Below, one piece after another: positions 1-7,373 of a DNA stretch of 8,108 nucleotides. The translations under genes and the position numbers were made by a program. The notes below the pieces were generated by a model that saw only the letters and a list, made by a program, of their open reading frames with translations, was not told the origin of the DNA and made no database searches. Position 1 is the stretch's first letter; the number at the start of each line of letters is the position of its first letter. The stretch is from an uncultured Lachnospiraceae bacterium (GTDB lineage: Bacteria > Bacillota_A > Clostridia > Lachnospirales > Lachnospiraceae), in contig CAJUFW010000155.1 in the NCBI GenBank assembly GCA_910585655.1, forward strand, positions 1 through 8,108. Direction: 5' to 3'.

Positions 1-21
1 CAAATAGTCAAGCATCCCGTA

Positions 22-30
22 AAGGAGAGG
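22..30 (+). promoter_or_regulatory. Ribosome binding site of nagB
   Basis: AAGGAGAGG ends 7 bases before the ATG at 38, so it fixes that start. The 21 bases to its left show no recognisable promoter or gene end; the nag transcript probably begins outside the window. Confidence 0.8.
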
Positions 31-37
31 AAACCAT

Positions 38-778
38 ATGCGTATTTATGAAGCAAAGGACTATTCTGACATGAGCCGGAAAGCCGCCAATATTATTTCG
101 GCGCAGGTAATTATGAAGCCAAATTGTGTGCTGGGTCTGGCGACGGGTTCCACCCCGCTAGGAGTTTACCGCCAGCTCATTGAATGGTATCAGAAAGGAG
201 ACCTGAACTTTTCCGAAGTCCGCTCTGTCAATTTAGACGAATACTGCGGGCTGTCGCCGGACAATCCGCAAAGCTATCGTTACTATATGAAGGAGCATTT
301 TTTCAGCCATATCAATATCTGCCCGGAGCATACCTACCTCCCGGACGGCTGCAATCCCGATTCTGCCAAAGAATGTCGCCGCTATGACCAGCTTATTTCC
401 GATCTGGGAGGTGTGGATCTGCAGCTTTTAGGACTGGGACTAAACGGTCATATCGGTTTTAACGAACCAGGCAGTGCCTTTGAAAAGGAAACCTACTGGG
501 TATCTCTGACGGAAAGCACGATTCAAGCCAATTCCCGTTTTTTTGAACGGAAAGAAGACGTACCAAGATTTGCTTATACGATGGGAATTAAAAGTATTAT
601 GCAGGCAAAAAAAATCCTGCTGATTGTCAATGGAGAAGCAAAAGCGACGATTTTAAAGGATATTATCACCGGTCCGATTACACCGCAGGTTCCGGCTTCG
701 GTATTACAGCTTCACAACGATGTGACGATTGTCGCCGACCAGGCGGCGCTTGCCCTGTTGCCTAAAGCCTCCGCCTAA
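38..778 (+). CDS. nagB: Glucosamine-6-phosphate deaminase (NagB)
   Basis: Cytoplasmic enzyme that converts glucosamine-6-phosphate to fructose-6-phosphate plus ammonia, the step that feeds amino sugars into glycolysis. Seen in the 246-residue product: the phosphate-binding loop LATGSTP (residues 34-40), the NLDEY motif with Asp67/Glu68 (the general-base region), and NGHIGFNEPG (136-145) with His138 and Glu143 of the catalytic triad. The triad position that is Asp in E. coli is Asn136 here, as in Bacillus-type NagB, so this is a normal subfamily variant and not a defect. C-terminal family motifs TMGI and VPAS.LQLH are present. The length fits the shorter Firmicute form; E. coli NagB, about 266 residues, is longer, and the short form may lack its allosteric elements (inference). 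The ATG follows a good Shine-Dalgarno at 22-30. nagA starts 26 bases downstream, so the two are surely co-transcribed. Confidence 0.97.
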   Translation: MRIYEAKDYSDMSRKAANIISAQVIMKPNCVLGLATGSTPLGVYRQLIEWYQKGDLNFSEVRSVNLDEYCGLSPDNPQSYRYYMKEHFFSHINICPEHTYLPDGCNPDSAKECRRYDQLISDLGGVDLQLLGLGLNGHIGFNEPGSAFEKETYWVSLTESTIQANSRFFERKEDVPRFAYTMGIKSIMQAKKILLIVNGEAKATILKDIITGPITPQVPASVLQLHNDVTIVADQAALALLPKASA

Positions 779-804
779 ACTAGATACAGAAAGGATGCTG
801 TGTT

Positions 805-1944
805 ATGTTAATCACCAATGCCCTCCTCTATATGTCGGATCATACCTTTCAGAAAGGAAGTCTGGTCATAAAAGGAAAACTGATACAAGAAGTCTGCCCG
901 ATTTCCCATACCGAAACAGATGAGGATAATCGTTTAGATGCCAACGGAGCCTATGTCATTCCTGGTTTGATTGATCTTCATCTCCATGGCTGTATGGGCG
1001 TAGATTTCTGCGATGATTCCGAGCAGGCGCTTTCGATTATGGCAGACTACTTGCTGCAAAACGGCGTTACCGGCTTTACTCCGGCTACGATGACGCTTCC
1101 GCCGGAACAGCTAGAACAAGTATTCCGTTCTGCCTCCTCCTACCAGGATCAAGACGGCTCCCGTTTTTTAGGTATCCATATGGAAGGACCGTTTTTTTCC
1201 GAACAAAAAAAGGGGGCGCAGGACGCCAGGCATCTAAGGCTTCCTTCTGTAGAGACCTTCCTTCATTACCAAAAGCTTTGCGGCGGGTGCATTACGCAGA
1301 CGGATGTTGCCCCGGAGCTGCCGGGCGCTCTGGATTATATCAAAGCGCTAGCCGGTCAAGTCACGGTTTCCTTAGGACACAGCGCCGCCGGATACCAGGA
1401 GGCAATGGCAGGCTTCGCGGCGGGCGCATCGCATGTGACACATCTTTTCAATGGTATGCTGCCCTTTGCCCACCGTGATCCGGGTCTGGTAGGCGCCGCT
1501 GCCGAATGTCAAAACGTCCATGTCGAGTTAATCGGCGACGGCATCCATCTTCATCCGGCTATGATCCGCCTGATGTTCCGCCTGTTCGGTTCGGAACGGA
1601 TTTTGCTTATCAGCGACAGTATGCGTGCCGCCGGAATGCCGGACGGAGCTTACAATCTGGGCGGTCAGCCGGTACAAGTACAAAACGGAAAGGCTACGCT
1701 CGCAGACGGCACCATTGCCGGCTCTGCCGTCAACCTGATGGAATGTGTCAGACGAGTGGTTTCCTTTGGTATTCCGTTGACAGACGCCATACGCTGCGCT
1801 TCTGAAAACCCGGCAAAGGAATTAGGACGTTTTTCGGAGATCGGAAGCTTAGAACCTGGAAAATATGCCAATCTTGTACTCTTAACCCCGGATCCTTCTG
1901 ATTTGTCTATCCGGCAGGTCATACTAGAGGGCAAGTTAGCTTAA
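805..1944 (+). CDS. nagA: N-acetylglucosamine-6-phosphate deacetylase (NagA)
   Basis: Cytoplasmic amidohydrolase that removes acetate from GlcNAc-6-phosphate to give the substrate of NagB. It is used for GlcNAc uptake and for cell-wall amino-sugar recycling. The 379-residue product shows the family motifs in order: DLHLHG (His59 and His61), HMEGPF with metal ligand Glu127, LGHS with His192, THLFNGM with His213, GDGIHLHP (244-251), and LISDSM with the catalytic Asp271. The C-terminal part returns to the small beta domain typical of the family (PGKYANLVLL, 351-360). Length is standard and there is no frameshift. The ATG has AGAAAGGA at 788-795 upstream, 9 bases away. The stop lies inside the last codons of the opposing membrane-protein gene (9-bp overlap), with no T-rich terminator directly after it. 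Confidence 0.97.
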   Translation: MLITNALLYMSDHTFQKGSLVIKGKLIQEVCPISHTETDEDNRLDANGAYVIPGLIDLHLHGCMGVDFCDDSEQALSIMADYLLQNGVTGFTPATMTLPPEQLEQVFRSASSYQDQDGSRFLGIHMEGPFFSEQKKGAQDARHLRLPSVETFLHYQKLCGGCITQTDVAPELPGALDYIKALAGQVTVSLGHSAAGYQEAMAGFAAGASHVTHLFNGMLPFAHRDPGLVGAAAECQNVHVELIGDGIHLHPAMIRLMFRLFGSERILLISDSMRAAGMPDGAYNLGGQPVQVQNGKATLADGTIAGSAVNLMECVRRVVSFGIPLTDAIRCASENPAKELGRFSEIGSLEPGKYANLVLLTPDPSDLSIRQVILEGKLA

Positions 1945-2331
1945 CATCCCGCCTGCCATTCCGCCCAACAGGCAGATCAGAAGCACCCGTACCCGTTCGC
2001 CCCAGGCAGCGGAAAATCCGGTACTGGAAAGAATCTCCCTTTGCATGTCTGCTCCAGGAGCTGCCGCAGCCAGCAAAAGCAGGAGGAAAAAATAAAGCGC
2101 TCCAAATCCGGCGCCCCAGAGGAAGCGCCGTTTTTCCTCCTGCTTTCCTAATAGAAATCCTCCTGCCAGACAAGCCAGCAAATAGATCAAAATAACCATC
2201 ACATGCTCTGCCAGACCGGACAGGTTCGCCTTATACAAAATCAGAGCCATCACGAACAGCAAGATTGCCGTCAACAGTACGCTTGCCAACAATGCCTTTC
2301 CCACCCGCGTCATCTGTTTCTTCCATTCCAC
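1936..2331 (-). CDS. Four-helix membrane protein, DUF3792 / TIGR04086 type
   Basis: Small integral membrane protein of unknown function. From the GTG start (131 residues) it shows four hydrophobic stretches at about 11-33, 43-62, 70-91 and 112-130. A basic loop (KQEEKRR, 63-69) lies between helices 2 and 3, and Gly pairs sit in helices 2 and 4 (AGGFLLGK, GGMAGGM). This pattern resembles the TIGR04086 / DUF3792 family (Bacillus YrzE-like), often found in clostridia; assignment is by pattern memory, not by search. Three starts are possible: TTG at 2349 with little Shine-Dalgarno, GTG at 2331 preceded by GGGGGT, and ATG at 2313 preceded by GGAAG. I prefer GTG, with modest confidence. The gene stands alone on its strand and converges on nagA, overlapping it by 9 bp; nothing around it suggests a role in GlcNAc use. 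Confidence 0.8.
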   Translation of the reverse strand: MEWKKQMTRVGKALLASVLLTAILLFVMALILYKANLSGLAEHVMVILIYLLACLAGGFLLGKQEEKRRFLWGAGFGALYFFLLLLLAAAAPGADMQREILSSTGFSAAWGERVRVLLICLLGGMAGGMLS

Positions 2332-2379
2332 GGCAGTACCCCCAATCAAACTTTTCCGTATAATCTATGAATCCCCTAC

Positions 2380-2408
2380 TGGATATATGAGTGATTTTAT
2401 GTTACACT
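2380..2408 (+). promoter_or_regulatory. Possible promoter of the PHP gene
   Basis: TGGATA (2380-2385), a 17-base spacer, then TACACT (2403-2408) preceded by the extended -10 dinucleotide TG at 2400-2401. Each hexamer matches the sigma-A consensus at 4 of 6 positions. It would give a leader of about 75 bases containing the hairpin at 2434-2464. A perfect TATAAT lies further left at 2359-2364 but has no fitting -35. Confidence 0.35.
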
Positions 2409-2433
2409 GGAAACAATCATAAACGCAATGCCG

Positions 2434-2464
2434 AAGCAGCAGAGAGATCGGTATCTGCTTTTTT
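2434..2464 (+). terminator. Terminator-like hairpin in the leader of the PHP gene
   Basis: AAGCAG (2434-2439) or AGCAGA (2438-2443) can pair with CTGCTT / TCTGCT (2454-2460), and six T follow directly (2459-2464). This is a short stem with a U tract, 12 bases before the PHP gene's Shine-Dalgarno. It may end a short upstream transcript, or act as an attenuator. I recognise no riboswitch or T-box core around it. Confidence 0.45.
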
Positions 2465-2488
2465 CCTTGCGGCAGAAAGGAGTTGTGT

Positions 2489-3367
2489 ATGAAATACATT
2501 GATTTGCACGTCCATTCCCATTGCTCCGACGGATCCTGCACTCCAAAGGAGTTAGTTCACCTGGCGGCAGAAGCCGGGCTTTCCGCCTTTGCTTTAACGG
2601 ATCATGATACGCTGTTTGGTATTTCGGAAGCCGCCGAAGCTGCCGACCGTCATAGCTTACAGCACCCGGAGGCGCCTATAGAAGTAGTGCCGGGAGTGGA
2701 GATTTCCGCTGCCTTTCGAGAAAAGGACATTCATATCCTGGGGCTTTTGGTCAATCCTCATTCGCAGGAGTTAGTCATGGCTTTAGAACAGGCACGTCTG
2801 GAACGGGATAACCGAAACGAGCGAATGGCAGCAGCCTTAGAACAGGCGGGTATTCGTCTGGATATTGCGGCAATCCAGGCTTCCAATCCGGGAGCCGTGA
2901 TTACCCGCGCCCATTTTGCCGGCTATCTGGTAGAAACCAAACAGGCAAAAGACTATAAAACAGCCTTTGACCTTTACTTGGGAGATGAAACTCCTTATTA
3001 TATCCCGCGAAAATTTATTGAACCGGAGGATGCCATTCATCTGATCCGATCTGCCGGCGGTATCCCGGTTCTCGCGCATCCGCTCCTGTACCATCTTGAT
3101 GACCAGGAGCTTCGCGCCCTGCTTACCCGCCTGTGCGGCTATGGTCTTTTGGGCATTGAAACGCTTTATTCCAACCATGAGCAGGCAGACGAGGACTATA
3201 TCCGCAGGCTCGCGAAAGAATTCGGGCTCCTGATAACAGGCGGTTCCGACTTCCACGGCACGCCAAAACCATCTATCCATATCGGAGTCGGGCGGGGCAA
3301 CTTGCGGATTCCTTATACGCTTTTAGAAGAGCTTCGGAAAAAAGCGTCACAGTTATCGCGCTCTTAA
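2489..3367 (+). CDS. PHP-domain phosphoesterase, RNase AM / nucleoside-3',5'-bisphosphate phosphatase type
   Basis: Metal-dependent phosphoesterase of the polymerase-and-histidinol-phosphatase (PHP) superfamily, 292 residues, the same size as E. coli RNase AM (YciV/TrpH, about 293). Metal-ligand motifs appear in the expected order: DLHVHS (His7, His9), SDG with Asp14, TDHD (His39), PGVEIS (Glu71), IHILG (His82), TRAHFA (His142), LAHP (His197) and GSDFHG (Asp254, His256). The insertion between about 100 and 170 matches the small helical domain of this subfamily. Relatives remove the 3' phosphate of pAp-like nucleotides or trim RNA 5' ends; which applies here cannot be read from sequence. The start is ATG 2489 because AAAGGAG (2476-2482) lies 6 bases upstream; a TTG six bases earlier directly abuts that site. 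Its stop overlaps the stop of the opposing ABC gene by 4 bp. Confidence 0.92.
   Translation: MKYIDLHVHSHCSDGSCTPKELVHLAAEAGLSAFALTDHDTLFGISEAAEAADRHSLQHPEAPIEVVPGVEISAAFREKDIHILGLLVNPHSQELVMALEQARLERDNRNERMAAALEQAGIRLDIAAIQASNPGAVITRAHFAGYLVETKQAKDYKTAFDLYLGDETPYYIPRKFIEPEDAIHLIRSAGGIPVLAHPLLYHLDDQELRALLTRLCGYGLLGIETLYSNHEQADEDYIRRLAKEFGLLITGGSDFHGTPKPSIHIGVGRGNLRIPYTLLEELRKKASQLSRS
3340..3365 (-). terminator. Possible weak terminator of the ABC exporter operon
   Basis: On the minus strand, right at the ABC stop codon, AAGAGCG (3359-3365) can pair with CGCTTTT (3340-3346), seven pairs with one G-U, around a 12-base loop. The 3' arm runs into a six-T stretch (3338-3343). It lies wholly within the last codons of the PHP gene on the other strand, so it must serve both coding and termination if real. 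The stem is AT-rich on one side and the signal is weak. Confidence 0.35.
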
Positions 3368-5211
3368 CCGGCATCCTCAAACTGAGAGTTGTACAATCCG
3401 GCATAAAAGCCATCTTTTGCTAACAGCTCGGCATGGCTGCCCTGTTCTATAATATCGCCGTCCTTCATCACCAGAATCACATCTGCATCTTTGATTGTAG
3501 AAAGACGGTGGGCAATGACAAAGCTGGTTCTGCCCTTCATTAAGTTATTCATTGCCTTTTGGATACGGATTTCCGTCCGGGTGTCTACCGAGCTGGTAGC
3601 CTCATCTAAAATCATCACCGGGTTGTCGGCTAAAATTGCCCGCGCAATCGTTAAAAGCTGTCTTTGCCCTTGTGAAACGTTGCTGGCGTCTTCATTGAGT
3701 TCCATTTGATAGCCGCCTGGCAGCGTCTGAATAAAATGATGGGCATGGGCGGCTTTTGCCGCGGCAATTACCTCTTCGTCGGTAGCCGAAAGCTTCCCGT
3801 AACGGATATTTTCCATAATGGTTCCTTTAAATAACCATGTATCCTGCAACACCATTCCAAAGCTTTCTCGCAGTTCGCTTCGATTAAAGTCCCGGACATC
3901 CTGCCCGTCCAGTAAAATTTTTCCCTGATTGACATCATAAAAGCGCATCAACAGCTTCACCATCGTGGTCTTTCCAGCTCCGGTCGGTCCGACAATCGCC
4001 ACCATCTGCCCAGGCTTTACCTGACAGCTAAAATCATGGATAATGATCTTATCCGGCTGGTAGCCAAACTGTACATGTTCAAAGGAGACTGCTCCTTCTA
4101 TCTTTGCCTGCTTTGCCGGATGGAGGGCAACCGTATCCTCTTCTTCCTCTTCTAAAAACTCAAAGACACGCTCCGCGGCAGCTACGGTAGATTGCAGCAT
4201 ATTGGAAACCTGTGCCATCTGGGTAATCGGCTGAGTAAACGACTTGACATATTGGATAAACGCCTGGATATCTCCTACCTGAATCGTACCACCAACAGCC
4301 AGCACACTGCCAACTACTGCTACAGCGACATAGCCTAAATTTCCGACAAAGGTCATCACCGGATGCATCAGACCGGATAAAAACTGCGATTTCCAAGCGG
4401 ATTGATACAAAATTCCATTCGTCTCGTTAAATTCCTTTAATACGGCTTCTTCCCGGTTAAAGGCTCGGATGATATTGTGACCGCCATAGACTTCCTCTAC
4501 CTGACCATTGATTTTTCCCAGATAGGTTTGCTGCGCCATAAAATACTTTTGAGAAAATTTTACCACAAGAGCAATTAAAAGAACCGAAATCGGCATAATC
4601 ACCAGGGCGATCAACGTCATCAACGGGCTGATCGAAAGCATCATCACCAAAACACCGACCAGTGTAACCACTGAAGTAACAAGCTGGGTAATACTTTGGT
4701 TTAAGCTCATTCCCATAGTATCTACATCGTTTGTAATACGGGACAGCACTTCTCCTACTGTCTTGGATTCAAAATATTTCATCGGCATACGATGGATCTT
4801 TTCGGAAATATCCTTCCGGAAACCGTAGCAAAGCTTTTGAGATATCTCCGTCATAATCATCCCTTGTACAAGGGAAAACAATGCAGAAAGGGCATACAGT
4901 CCTAATAAAAGCAGTAAAATCTCCCCGATTTTTCCAAAATCAATGCCTCCGGTTCCGGAAACCTTCGCTACTAAACCATTGAACAGTTCGGTTGTCGCCC
5001 GGCTTAAAATTTTCGGACCGATGATGCTAAACACCGTACTTCCAATTGCAAATAAAATGACTACCCCCATCGCCAGCTTATAGCGTCCCATATGCCGCAG
5101 TAGCTTTTTGATCGTTCCCTTAAAGTCCTTCGCCTTTTCTGGTATCCCCATCGGTCCTCTGCCGCCGTGTCCTGGTCTGACCGGCTTATTTTCTCTCTCC
5201 CTTTGACTCAT
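3364..5211 (-). CDS. Heterodimeric ABC exporter, catalytically competent half (615 aa)
   Basis: Half-transporter with a membrane domain followed by an ATPase domain, expected to pair with the 721-residue half encoded just upstream and export a toxic compound or drug. A basic Gly/Pro-rich cytoplasmic tail (1-40) precedes six predicted helices, at about 45-66, 97-118, 172-193, 195-217, 284-305 and 310-330. The ATPase domain has Walker A GPTGAGKTT (408-416), Q-loop Gln456, Walker B with Asp536 and catalytic Glu537, and switch His568. The signature is VSQGQ (512-516) instead of the usual SGGQ form: Gln514 (codon 3670-3672) replaces a Gly, so this half supplies the defective signature of the degenerate site. 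An acidic run of Glu/Asp (353-359) links the two domains. The ATG overlaps the stop of the upstream gene (ATGA), with CACCTCCT (5219-5226), read as AGGAGGTG, 7 bases away. The substrate cannot be told from sequence. Confidence 0.95.
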   Translation of the reverse strand: MSQRERENKPVRPGHGGRGPMGIPEKAKDFKGTIKKLLRHMGRYKLAMGVVILFAIGSTVFSIIGPKILSRATTELFNGLVAKVSGTGGIDFGKIGEILLLLLGLYALSALFSLVQGMIMTEISQKLCYGFRKDISEKIHRMPMKYFESKTVGEVLSRITNDVDTMGMSLNQSITQLVTSVVTLVGVLVMMLSISPLMTLIALVIMPISVLLIALVVKFSQKYFMAQQTYLGKINGQVEEVYGGHNIIRAFNREEAVLKEFNETNGILYQSAWKSQFLSGLMHPVMTFVGNLGYVAVAVVGSVLAVGGTIQVGDIQAFIQYVKSFTQPITQMAQVSNMLQSTVAAAERVFEFLEEEEEDTVALHPAKQAKIEGAVSFEHVQFGYQPDKIIIHDFSCQVKPGQMVAIVGPTGAGKTTMVKLLMRFYDVNQGKILLDGQDVRDFNRSELRESFGMVLQDTWLFKGTIMENIRYGKLSATDEEVIAAAKAAHAHHFIQTLPGGYQMELNEDASNVSQGQRQLLTIARAILADNPVMILDEATSSVDTRTEIRIQKAMNNLMKGRTSFVIAHRLSTIKDADVILVMKDGDIIEQGSHAELLAKDGFYAGLYNSQFEDAG

Positions 5212-7373
5212 GCGCCAACACCTCCTAGCTCTGCCTCTGAAAGCTGTGATTTTGCAATTTCCTGATACGCCTCGCAGGACGCCAGCAATTCCTCGTGAGT
5301 ACCGATTCCTGCAATCCTGCCTTCTTCTAATACAATGATCTGATCGGCATGAAGAATCGTACTGATTCGCTGCGCTACAATCATCACGGCTGCATCGGCT
5401 GTTTTTTCTTTTAACGCCTTTCGTAATACGACGTCCGTTTTATAATCCAAAGCAGAAAAGCTGTCGTCAAACAAAAATACTTTTGGCTTTTTAGCAATCG
5501 CGCGGGCAATCGAAAGCCGCTGCTTCTGCCCGCCCGATACGTTCGTACCTCCCTGGGAAATATGGCTTGCATAGCCCTCTGGCTTTTCCTCAATAAACTC
5601 CTTTGCCTGAGCAATCCTGGCTGCTTCTTCCATCTCTTCTTCCGAAATATCCGCTCCGCCAAACTTTAAATTCGACCGGATATCACCGGAAAACAACACT
5701 CCCTTTTGTGGGACGAAGCCAAGCTGCTTACGCAGGATCGCCTGTGGAATATCCCGGATATCCACGCCGTCCAACCGGATTGCACCTTCTGTCACATCAT
5801 AAAAACGAGGGATCAAATGAATCAACGTAGACTTCCCACAGCCCGTACTCCCGATCACCGCAGTCGTTTCTCCGGGTCTGGCAGTAAAGCTTAAATTTTC
5901 CAGGGCATTTCCTTCTGCCCCCGGATAACGGAAAGAAACATGATCAAACGTAACTTCTCCTTTCCATTCTGCCGGAAGGTTCTGTCCATTTGGACTCTGC
6001 TCTTTATCCTGAATCATGGATTCCGTCTCTAAAATTTCTTCAATCCTGCCTGCTGCCACTCCTGCTCTCGGCAACATCACCGAAATCATCGTCAGCATCA
6101 AAAAGGACATGACGATCTGCATCGTATAGGTGATAAAAGCCATCATATCGCCTACTTGCAGGCTACCCATATCAATCCCTTTCGCTCCTACCCAGACAAT
6201 CAAAACCGTAATTCCATTCATCACCAACATCATCATCGGCATCATAAAGTTCATTACCCGGTTGGTAAACAACTGTGTTTTCATCAAATCCCGGTTAGCT
6301 ACGTCAAAGCGTTTCTCCTCATGCCGCTCTCTGCTAAAAGCCCGGATTACCGAAACACCAGTTAAAATCTCTCTTGCCACTAAGTTCAACCGATCCACAA
6401 GCTGCTGCATCTTTTTAAACTTCGGCATCGCAATGCTCATTAAAACACCCACTAGCAATAAAATTGCTCCTACCGCTACTCCGATCACCCAGCCCATACC
6501 CGTTCTCGTATTGCTGACCTTGATCACACCGCCAATCCCCAAAATCGGGGAATAAATCACCATTCGCAGCAGCATAACCGCTACCATCTGTACCTGTTGG
6601 ATATCGTTCGTACTTCTGGTAATCAGGGAAGCGGTAGAAAACCGATCCAGTTCTGCTCCGGAAAACGAAACTACCTTGTGGAATACCCGCTCCCGCAGGT
6701 TCCGTCCAATCTTTGCTCCTGTCCTGGCTGACAACAATCCTACGAAGATTGCCGTCAATGTAATTACAATCGAAATACCCAGCATCTTTGCCCCGCTTAT
6801 CCACAAATACTTCATCTGGATATCATGAAGATCGATGCCAAGCGCTTCATATTCGCCCTGAACAGCCAGAACGGCGCGCTGTGCCAGCATACTCTCGCCC
6901 ATCTCTCCCATTGAGGACTTCGCCTCTTCTAAAGATGCCAACAGCTCCTCTTTGGAAATCATCCCCATCTCCAAGGCTGCTTTTAACTGCGAACCATCCT
7001 CTGTCTGCCCGTCCGCCGGATGCTCCAGGCTATAGAGAAATACCAACGGCATCGCCAGATACTCCTCTAACTCTTCCTGATGTTTTTTCCCTTCCTTACT
7101 CAAGCGATAGCTTCCCTCTGCGTCCCCCTCATAGCTTTCTAAAAATAGCTCCAACGCGCTGTCCGGAAGCAGGAACTGCAGCCCCTCCCAGGTCTCTGCC
7201 CGCATCCGCTGCGGTACAGCATATTCGATTCCGTTTTGCTGAATTCCTACGTCTACGATATTAGAGGTATACTGCGGAAGCGCCAAATCACAAGCCGCCT
7301 GCAGTACCAACAGCACAATGACTGCGAAAACCGCCGCTTTTGACTCTTTTAAATACTTCATAATCTTAAACAT
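5208..7373 (-). CDS. Heterodimeric ABC exporter, degenerate-site half with large extracellular insertion (721 aa)
   Basis: Partner of the 615-residue half. Predicted helices lie at about 12-33, 195-215, 262-285, 294-316, 375-396 and 410-435, then the ATPase domain: Walker A GSTGCGKST (508-516), Q-loop Gln556, an intact signature VSGGQ (612-616), and Walker B FLFDD. The residue after the Walker B Asp636 is Asp637, not Glu, and the switch position is Gln668 (AQR), not His. These are the usual losses of the non-hydrolysing site in heterodimeric exporters (TM287/288, BmrCD, LmrCD types), so it is not a pseudogene. Unusually, helix 1 and helix 2 are separated by about 145 residues (roughly 42-188) that are charged, helical-looking and free of Cys after residue 28, predicted to be extracellular. 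The usual length is about 580-620, and the insertion explains the excess. ATG 7373 follows AAAGGAGATG (7381-7390) and overlaps the MarR gene by 8 bp. Confidence 0.95.
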   Translation of the reverse strand: MFKIMKYLKESKAAVFAVIVLLVLQAACDLALPQYTSNIVDVGIQQNGIEYAVPQRMRAETWEGLQFLLPDSALELFLESYEGDAEGSYRLSKEGKKHQEELEEYLAMPLVFLYSLEHPADGQTEDGSQLKAALEMGMISKEELLASLEEAKSSMGEMGESMLAQRAVLAVQGEYEALGIDLHDIQMKYLWISGAKMLGISIVITLTAIFVGLLSARTGAKIGRNLRERVFHKVVSFSGAELDRFSTASLITRSTNDIQQVQMVAVMLLRMVIYSPILGIGGVIKVSNTRTGMGWVIGVAVGAILLLVGVLMSIAMPKFKKMQQLVDRLNLVAREILTGVSVIRAFSRERHEEKRFDVANRDLMKTQLFTNRVMNFMMPMMMLVMNGITVLIVWVGAKGIDMGSLQVGDMMAFITYTMQIVMSFLMLTMISVMLPRAGVAAGRIEEILETESMIQDKEQSPNGQNLPAEWKGEVTFDHVSFRYPGAEGNALENLSFTARPGETTAVIGSTGCGKSTLIHLIPRFYDVTEGAIRLDGVDIRDIPQAILRKQLGFVPQKGVLFSGDIRSNLKFGGADISEEEMEEAARIAQAKEFIEEKPEGYASHISQGGTNVSGGQKQRLSIARAIAKKPKVFLFDDSFSALDYKTDVVLRKALKEKTADAAVMIVAQRISTILHADQIIVLEEGRIAGIGTHEELLASCEAYQEIAKSQLSEAELGGVGA

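Noticed and set aside
436..466. Asn136 in place of the catalytic-triad Asp of E. coli NagB
   Set aside because: It looked like an active-site loss, but Asn with the NGHIGFNEPG context is the normal Bacillus-type form.
1506..1805. 99-codon plus-strand open frame in another frame of nagA
   Set aside because: It is fully inside nagA and has an Arg/Cys-rich shadow composition.
1951..1975. GC-rich inverted repeat (GCCTG...CAGGC / CTGCC...GGCAG) just after nagA
   Set aside because: No T run follows, and the bases encode the last membrane helix of the opposing gene; not a terminator.
2359..2364. Perfect TATAAT on the plus strand
   Set aside because: No acceptable -35 lies 16-19 bases upstream, and it sits far from the PHP start; not called as a promoter.
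2837..3280. 147-codon minus-strand open frame
   Set aside because: It is antisense to the PHP gene, whose metal motifs show that the plus frame is the coding one.
5460..5470. Loss of the catalytic Glu in the 721-residue ABC half read as gene decay
   Set aside because: The frame is intact and the loss is matched by complementary changes in the partner, as in functional heterodimers.
6130..6555. 141-codon plus-strand open frame with hydrophobic Ile/Thr-rich product
   Set aside because: It is the antisense of membrane-helix codons of the ABC exporter, which explains the composition.
6788..7264. 158-codon plus-strand open frame
   Set aside because: It lies wholly inside the 721-residue ABC gene on the other strand, is rich in Pro/Ser/Leu/Arg as expected from antisense reading, and resembles no family.
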